43,955 nt of DNA, taken from positions 1 to 43,955 of the forward strand of contig NZ_JAMBOJ010000040.1 in assembly GCF_023715565.1 (NCBI RefSeq), written 5' to 3'. The stretch comes from Cytobacillus firmus. Its GTDB lineage: Bacteria > Bacillota > Bacilli > Bacillales > Cytobacillaceae. Numbering within the stretch: position 1 is the first letter of the stretch; each line of letters begins with the position of its first letter. The notes beneath the pieces were generated by a model, which was given only the letters and a program-made list of their open reading frames with translations, did no database searches and was not told the origin of the DNA. Of this stretch, positions 39,737 through 43,955 are shown piece after piece. The position numbers and the translations under genes are program-made.

Positions 39737-40296
39737 GATGATATTTTTTCAATTACCATTCTTTTTCCGCTGTTTAAGGTAAATTCAAACCGGTCACTCA
39801 TTTTTTCATAATAGCAAAAATGATGCTGCACATTGCAAATATGATCCTGGTTATCAAAAACGATGAAGTTAACACCGCTTTTCCTGTCTTTATCATTAAA
39901 GAATGCGAGCTGGTTATAGCAATAAATGCAGTCATAGACCGAAAATTGCATGGAATTTAGAGTGGTTACGAACTGGTAGAAGGCGTCATCATTCATTTCC
40001 TCCAATAATCTTTCGAGAGAGAAAACCAGATGCTTGCGAATGCGAATCGAATCCTGGTTCTTCAAGTGAAATGTCTCATCATCAAATGCCACCTTGCTAT
40101 CCTCGAATAAAATGCCTTTTTTCCAGCGTTTAAAGCGGAACACTTCAATTTCCTGATGGAGGAATTCGTCCAGTATGGATGCTTCATCTGTTTCATGGTC
40201 AAAAAATACCCATTGATCATTGATATACTCTACAGTGCCTTCTGTAAAAGCACGGGATTGATATTCGATAAGCTTTGTTCGCTGCTGTCTATTCAT
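39733..40296 (-). CDS. yisN: YisN-like protein (DUF2777 type)
   Basis: A 187-residue cytoplasmic protein of unknown function. It begins MNRQQRTKLIEYQSRAFTEGTVEYINDQWVFFDHET and has an aromatic- and cysteine-rich central segment (VYDCIYCYNQLAFFND) and VQHHFCYYEKMSDRFEFTLNSG near the end. I link it to YisN/DUF2777 by position (between yisL and asnO) and by memory of the family, so the name is moderately sure. The ribosome site is TGGAGGTTT. It is convergent with the EAL protein and divergent from asnO. Confidence 0.65.
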   Translation of the reverse strand: MNRQQRTKLIEYQSRAFTEGTVEYINDQWVFFDHETDEASILDEFLHQEIEVFRFKRWKKGILFEDSKVAFDDETFHLKNQDSIRIRKHLVFSLERLLEEMNDDAFYQFVTTLNSMQFSVYDCIYCYNQLAFFNDKDRKSGVNFIVFDNQDHICNVQHHFCYYEKMSDRFEFTLNSGKRMVIEKISS

Positions 40297-40372
40297 ATAA
40301 AACCTCCATTAACTTCCTCAACTTCTTTTTAGACAGTTTTGGCGATTTTTATAACCGCTTGAATGTGGACAA

Positions 40373-40401
40373 TTAACTTTTTTTAAGGCCCAGCATACAA
40401 T
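40373..40401 (+). promoter_or_regulatory. Candidate sigma-A promoter of asnO
   Basis: TTAACT (40373-40378), 17 bases, TACAAT (40396-40401), 52 bases before the asnO start. Confidence 0.5.
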
Positions 40402-40453
40402 AGCATCATGAAAAATGTGCCCATGCAATTCCGCTTTGAAAGGATGATGTAAT

Positions 40454-42301
40454 GTGTGTGGAATTACCGGCTGGATTGATTTCCAAAAGGATTTGAGAAA
40501 AGAATCTGCAGCAGTTGGCAAAATGGCGGATACGCTGGCAAAGCGGGGTCCAGATGAAACAAACATATGGACAGATGTTCATGCTGGATTCGGCCATAAA
40601 AGGTTAATCGTTGTAGACCCGGCAGGCGGAAAACAGCCAATGACTAGGGAAAAACATCAAAACCGCTATACGATTTGCTATAATGGAGAGCTTTATAATA
40701 CGGAAGATCTCCGTAAAGAACTCCTTATAAAAGGATATTCGTTTGAAGGCCATTCTGACACTGAGGTTTTGCTGACTTCTTATATAGAATGGGGAGAAAA
40801 TTGCCTGCAATATTTGAATGGCATATATGCATTCGCAGTTTGGGATGAAAAGAAAGAGCAATTATTTATTGGCAGGGATCGTTTAGGGGTAAAACCTTTA
40901 TTTTATAAAGAAACGAAACAGGGCATTTTATTTGGATCTGAATTGAAAGCTATTTTGGCCCATCCTCTTGTGAAGGCAGAAGTCGACAGGGAAGGATTGG
41001 CCGAAATCTTTGGACTGGGGCCATCACGTTCCCCAGGTTCAGGTGTTTTTAGAGGCATCGATGAATTAAGGCCAGCTCATGCGCTGATTTTTTCGAGAAG
41101 TGGACTAAAAGTATGGCGTTATTGGAATGTGAAAAGTGCTCCACATGAGGATAATGTTGAGGAGACGGCTGATCGAGTCAGGGAACTATTTACGGATGCT
41201 GTGACAAGGCAGCTGGTCTCGGATGTTCCGTTATGCACGTTCCTTTCCGGCGGAGTGGATTCCAGTGCGATTACAGCTATTGCTGCAAAAGCTTACGAAA
41301 AAGACGGAAAGGGCCAACTGGCCACTTATTCAATAGATTATGAGGGAAATGATGAATTTTTCAAGGCTAATGAGTTTCAGCCTAATTCAGATGGAGCATT
41401 TATACAGAAGATGTCCCAGACCTTTAATACGAAGCATAACAGTAGTATAATCACCCAGAAACAGCTTGCAGAGGATTTAATCGAATCAGTACATGTAAGA
41501 GATCTTCCCGGTATGGCTGATGTCGATTCCTCCCTGCTATGGTTTTGCAGGGAAATCAAAAAGGATTTTGTTGTCAGTCTGTCAGGGGAATGTGCAGATG
41601 AAATATTTGGCGGCTATCCATGGTTCCATAGAAAGCAAGACTTACAGAGGAAAGGATTCCCATGGATGAGGTCACTCGAAGCCAGGCAGGACCTATTGAA
41701 AGATAATTGGAGGAAGAAACTTAACCTTCGAGATTACGCTATGGAGAAATATCTTCAGGCAATCGCCGAAACTCCTAAGTTAGAGGGGGAGAACAGGGAA
41801 GATGCAAGCAGAAGAGAGCTTTTCTATATTAATATGATTTACTTTATGACGACCTTATTGGATCGTAAAGACAGAATGAGTATGGGGGCCAGCCTTGAAG
41901 TACGGGTGCCTTTTGCCGATCATCGGCTTGTAGAGTATGTGTGGAATATTCCGTGGGAGATCAAAATGCATGGAAACCGCGAAAAAGGAATCCTTCGCAA
42001 AGCACTTGAAGGCATACTGCCGAATGAAGTGTTATACAGAAAGAAAAGTCCTTATCCTAAGACACATAATCCGGAATATACAGCTACAGTCCAGAAGATG
42101 CTAAATGGATACTTGGAGGACCGCTCATCTGCACTGTATGAATTCTTTGACAGCAGCCAGCTGAGGAATATTATTGAGTCGGGAGGTGACTCATTCCGGG
42201 AACCATGGTTTGGGCAGCTCATGACTGGTCCCCAGCTGTTAGCACATCTGGCACAGATTCATATATGGTTTAAGGATTATAATATAAATATTGCAGAATA
42301 A
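40454..42301 (+). CDS. asnO: Asparagine synthetase, glutamine-hydrolysing (AsnO)
   Basis: A 615-residue AsnB-type enzyme: aspartate + glutamine + ATP to asparagine + glutamate. The start is GTG 40454, because this frame gives MCGITGW with the amidotransferase nucleophile C2 exposed after Met removal; the overlapping ATG 40452 is in another frame. The class II glutaminase domain (1 to about 200) shows RGPDET, YNGELYN and RDRLGVKPLFY. The synthetase domain has the PP-loop FLSGGVDSSAI and SGECADEIFGGYPWF. AsnO of B. subtilis (614 aa) is needed in sporulation and lies in the same yis location. It is closed by a bidirectional terminator. Confidence 0.92.
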   Translation: MCGITGWIDFQKDLRKESAAVGKMADTLAKRGPDETNIWTDVHAGFGHKRLIVVDPAGGKQPMTREKHQNRYTICYNGELYNTEDLRKELLIKGYSFEGHSDTEVLLTSYIEWGENCLQYLNGIYAFAVWDEKKEQLFIGRDRLGVKPLFYKETKQGILFGSELKAILAHPLVKAEVDREGLAEIFGLGPSRSPGSGVFRGIDELRPAHALIFSRSGLKVWRYWNVKSAPHEDNVEETADRVRELFTDAVTRQLVSDVPLCTFLSGGVDSSAITAIAAKAYEKDGKGQLATYSIDYEGNDEFFKANEFQPNSDGAFIQKMSQTFNTKHNSSIITQKQLAEDLIESVHVRDLPGMADVDSSLLWFCREIKKDFVVSLSGECADEIFGGYPWFHRKQDLQRKGFPWMRSLEARQDLLKDNWRKKLNLRDYAMEKYLQAIAETPKLEGENREDASRRELFYINMIYFMTTLLDRKDRMSMGASLEVRVPFADHRLVEYVWNIPWEIKMHGNREKGILRKALEGILPNEVLYRKKSPYPKTHNPEYTATVQKMLNGYLEDRSSALYEFFDSSQLRNIIESGGDSFREPWFGQLMTGPQLLAHLAQIHIWFKDYNINIAE

Positions 42302-42305
42302 AAAG

Positions 42306-42334
42306 AAGCGGCAGCCGTAACTGCCGCTTTTCTT
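42306..42334. terminator. Bidirectional terminator between asnO and the MATE gene
   Basis: AAGCGGCAG (42306-42314) and CTGCCGCTT (42321-42329) with TTCTT beyond; an A run on the left gives a T run for the minus strand. Confidence 0.88.
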
Positions 42335-42336
42335 AT

Positions 42337-43686
42337 TTAAACTGCTTTTGAAGACACGAACGACTTATTCATCCAGACTCTGGATCTCCAGCGCCATAAC
42401 ATGAGCATTCCTCTAAGCCATTCATCTGCAATAAAGGCGATCCAAATGCCGGCAAGACCAAGTCCAAAATGAATTCCAAGAACATAGGAAAGGGTAACGC
42501 TAACGCCCCACATGGAAAGGATCCCCATATAAACGGGGAACTTTACATCACCGGCTGCACGCAGGGAGTTGATGACGACTAAATTAAACGATCTGCCTGG
42601 CTCAAGGAAGATGGTCAACAGAATGAGAATACTGCCAACCTTAATGATATCGGGATTAGAAGTGAATATGCCCATCAATTTTTCTGAGAACAGAGAGAAA
42701 AGAACCGCAGTCCCGAATGAAATGATGACGGCTAGGCGCAGGCTTTTCATACATCTTTTATAGGCTGCCTCATAATCCTTTCCGCCTACCATATGGCCTA
42801 TCAGTATTTGTGTGCCCTGGCTGATGGCGACACTGAAAAGGAATATGAACATCATGATATTCTGCGTATACACCTTTGCAGTTAAAGCCTCTGTTCCGAG
42901 AGCAGCGATGAATATCGTAATAATCATTTGCGATCCATTATAGGATAAATGCTCTCCCGCTGAAGGGATCCCGATTTTTAAAAGGTTTTTGATATGTTTC
43001 TTTGGAAAGCGGAAAAGTAATCGGAAGGGAAGTGCTTTATCTGTACTTTTAAACAGGACGGCGACAGCAGCTGCCAAACCAATCAATCGGCTGACGACAG
43101 TAGAGATGGCCACTCCTTCCACACCCAATACCGGAAAACCGAATGGGCCAAAAATAAATAAGTAATTGCCAATTACATTTAAAATGTTCATGCCGATTGT
43201 AATGTACATAACATCTCTTGTAAATCCGTAACTTCTGATGATTGCTCCAATTGTCATAATTAATGCCTGAACAAAGGAAAAGCCGCCAACAATGACTAAG
43301 TAGGTGTTTGCCTGGCTCAATAGCTCCTCAGGCAAATCCATCATGCGGAGCAGGGGTTTACCTGAGACGAATAAAATAATACTGAGGAATACCCCAAACA
43401 CCAGGTTTGCCCCCAGGGAGACAATCGAAATTTCAGCAGCCGTTTGATCATTTTTCGCGCCGAGATTTTGGGCAATTAGGATGGAAGTGCCGGTAGCTAC
43501 AAATCCAAACATGACGATTACAAGCGAAAGGATCTGATTTGACACCCCGACGGCAGCCACAGACTCATCCGAATATTGTGAAAGCATAAGTGTATCGGCA
43601 TTCCCCATGAGCATATGAAGCAATATTTCAATGAAAATCGGCCAGGTTAGAGCAAATAACGTCATTTTTTTCTGGTTCTTCGTCAT
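42337..43686 (-). CDS. MATE family efflux transporter
   Basis: A 449-residue MATE (DinF/NorM-like) exporter with 12 predicted membrane segments in two similar halves. The opening FALTWPIFIEILLHMLMGNADTLMLSQYSDESVAAVGVSNQ and the mid-protein KIGIPSAGEHLSYNGSQMII are typical. Such pumps expel drugs, dyes or metabolites using a Na+ or H+ gradient. I chose ATG 43686 (MTKNQKK) with AGGGAGAA upstream; the longer in-frame extension to 43740 runs through the leader and is not believed. A leader of about 170 bases with competing hairpins and a candidate leader peptide precedes it. The substrate cannot be told from sequence. Confidence 0.88.
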   Translation of the reverse strand: MTKNQKKMTLFALTWPIFIEILLHMLMGNADTLMLSQYSDESVAAVGVSNQILSLVIVMFGFVATGTSILIAQNLGAKNDQTAAEISIVSLGANLVFGVFLSIILFVSGKPLLRMMDLPEELLSQANTYLVIVGGFSFVQALIMTIGAIIRSYGFTRDVMYITIGMNILNVIGNYLFIFGPFGFPVLGVEGVAISTVVSRLIGLAAAVAVLFKSTDKALPFRLLFRFPKKHIKNLLKIGIPSAGEHLSYNGSQMIITIFIAALGTEALTAKVYTQNIMMFIFLFSVAISQGTQILIGHMVGGKDYEAAYKRCMKSLRLAVIISFGTAVLFSLFSEKLMGIFTSNPDIIKVGSILILLTIFLEPGRSFNLVVINSLRAAGDVKFPVYMGILSMWGVSVTLSYVLGIHFGLGLAGIWIAFIADEWLRGMLMLWRWRSRVWMNKSFVSSKAV

Positions 43687-43691
43687 GGTTA

Positions 43692-43727
43692 TTCTCCCTA
43701 TTTGTAAATGATTTCGGTAAATAGGAG
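43692..43727 (-). promoter_or_regulatory. Hairpin sequestering the MATE ribosome-binding site
   Basis: On the minus strand, CTCCTATTT (43719-43727) can pair with AAATAGGGAG (43694-43703) with one bulged G and a 15-base loop. This buries the AGGGAG Shine-Dalgarno of the MATE gene. The same Shine-Dalgarno (AGGGAGAA, 43692-43699) is also perfectly complementary to TTCTCCCT at 43795-43802 inside the candidate leader ORF. Confidence 0.5.
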
Positions 43728-43747
43728 GGACCCACGACAATATATAA

Positions 43748-43774
43748 ACGAAAAAGAAAAGCCTTAAGGTCTTG
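43748..43774 (-). terminator. Attenuator-like hairpin in the MATE leader
   Basis: On the minus strand AAGaCC-TTAA-GGCTT is followed by TTCTTTTTC. The stem is short with a bulge, so it is a weak terminator at best. A CCC-gtta-GGG mini-hairpin (43775-43784) stands just before it. Confidence 0.35.
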
Positions 43775-43790
43775 CCCTAACGGGTTCGGT

Positions 43791-43841
43791 TCAGAGGGAG
43801 AAAACAGTAAATAGTAATACATTTGGATGTTTAAATCGCAA
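43791..43841 (-). CDS. Candidate leader peptide of the MATE gene
   Basis: The strong AGGAGG at 43853-43858 (minus strand) has no ATG within reach. The only suitable start is TTG 43841, 11 bases away, giving a 16-residue peptide MRFKHPNVLLFTVFSL and a TGA stop. Its last codons (TTC TCC CTC) contain the segment complementary to the MATE Shine-Dalgarno. A small hairpin AAATCGC-tt-GCGATTT surrounds the TTG. This is the layout of a translational-attenuation leader, but the TTG start and long spacing make it uncertain. Confidence 0.35.
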   Translation of the reverse strand: MRFKHPNVLLFTVFSL

Positions 43842-43933
43842 GCGATTTAGAACCTCCTTTTTTATTATTAAATCAATGTTTGTTTCACTTTATTATTACA
43901 ATCAGCATACCAATTTGCTCACCATTTAGGAGA

Positions 43934-43953
43934 AGCACATAAATTTATGTGCT
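43934..43953. terminator. 20-bp palindrome at the right edge
   Basis: AGCACATAAATTTATGTGCT is a perfect palindrome able to form a 7-bp stem with a 6-base loop. It may be the terminator of a gene beyond the window or an operator; there is too little sequence to decide. The stretch 43859-43933 is AT-rich and holds no other clear feature. Confidence 0.35.
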
Positions 43954-43955
43954 AT

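Noticed and set aside
40452..40462. ATG at 40452 as the asnO start
   Set aside because: It is out of frame with the asparagine synthetase; GTG 40454 gives MCGITGW with the required N-terminal cysteine.
43628..43822. 64-codon minus-strand frame beginning MYYYLLFSPSEP upstream of the MATE gene
   Set aside because: It has no properly spaced ribosome site, runs into the MATE gene in another frame and shows no recognisable domain.
43741..43860. PreQ1 or other known riboswitch in the MATE leader, suggested by GGAGGTTCTA
   Set aside because: The downstream C-rich and A-rich elements required for a preQ1-I aptamer are missing, and no other aptamer I know fits.
1..43955. CRISPR arrays, tRNA or rRNA genes, prophage genes
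   Set aside because: No regularly spaced direct repeats, tRNA-like cloverleaf sequences, rRNA or phage structural genes were seen on either strand.

Overview
The window is a chromosomal stretch of a low-GC Gram-positive spore former of the Bacillaceae. I think it is close to Cytobacillus/Mesobacillus, but that is inferred from gene content only. The evidence is a full gerP spore-coat operon, comK, addAB, B. subtilis-type regulatory sites, and a backbone in the order of the B. subtilis yhf-yhj-yis region (yhfH, yhfI, lplJ, lcfB, a YhfN-type peptidase, comK, yhjD, yhjE, sipV, addB, addA, yisB, gerPA-F, yisK, yisL, yisN, asnO), with insertions and losses between these anchors.

Layout. 1-130: edge of an IS3-type insertion sequence. 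150-4870: YhfH, an MBL-fold hydrolase, lipoate ligase, an acyl-CoA ligase behind a textbook FadR operator, and an enoyl-CoA hydratase. 4874-8500: a three-gene ABC uptake system (lipoprotein, permease, ATPase) behind a CodY-like box, flanked by two copies of a short interspersed repeat. 8586-9613: azlCD. 9777-13305: membrane M48 peptidase, S51 peptidase, IDEAL-domain protein, comK (with a CodY-like box) and yhjD (with a LexA box at its promoter). 13536-18439: S9 peptidase, LCP cell-wall ligase, yhjE-sipV and a small Zn-ribbon protein. 18564-20902: a third repeat copy, then an SDR reductase and a thiolase. 21008-29968: an MFS transporter divergent from addB-addA, then an HNH protein (yisB), with no sbcDC between them. 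30014-31936: gerPA-F on the minus strand behind a sigma-K promoter, including gerPD (58 aa). 32136-36566: a second acyl-CoA ligase, a DUF418 membrane protein, yisK and yisL. 36762-39683: a FIST-PAS-GGDEF-EAL signalling protein with a degenerate GGDEF motif. 39733-43686: yisN, asnO and a MATE efflux pump with an elaborate leader.

How the genes work together. Lipid metabolism appears three times (lcfB plus enoyl-CoA hydratase, reductase plus thiolase, a second ligase). Amino-acid uptake or export (ABC system, azlCD) and competence (comK) seem tied to CodY. DNA repair is represented by addAB and an SOS-type box at yhjD. Sporulation is represented by gerP and asnO.

The most interesting observations are: (i) a MITE-like family whose two complete copies (281 and 247 bp) share 11-bp inverted ends and sit inside 7-8 bp target duplications, and differ by an exact 34-bp deletion; (ii) a MATE-pump leader with a candidate 16-codon ORF whose last codons are perfectly complementary, over 8 nt, to the pump's Shine-Dalgarno sequence, suggesting translational attenuation; (iii) the FIST-sensing phosphodiesterase with a dead-looking cyclase domain. 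All are read from sequence only; no searches were run.
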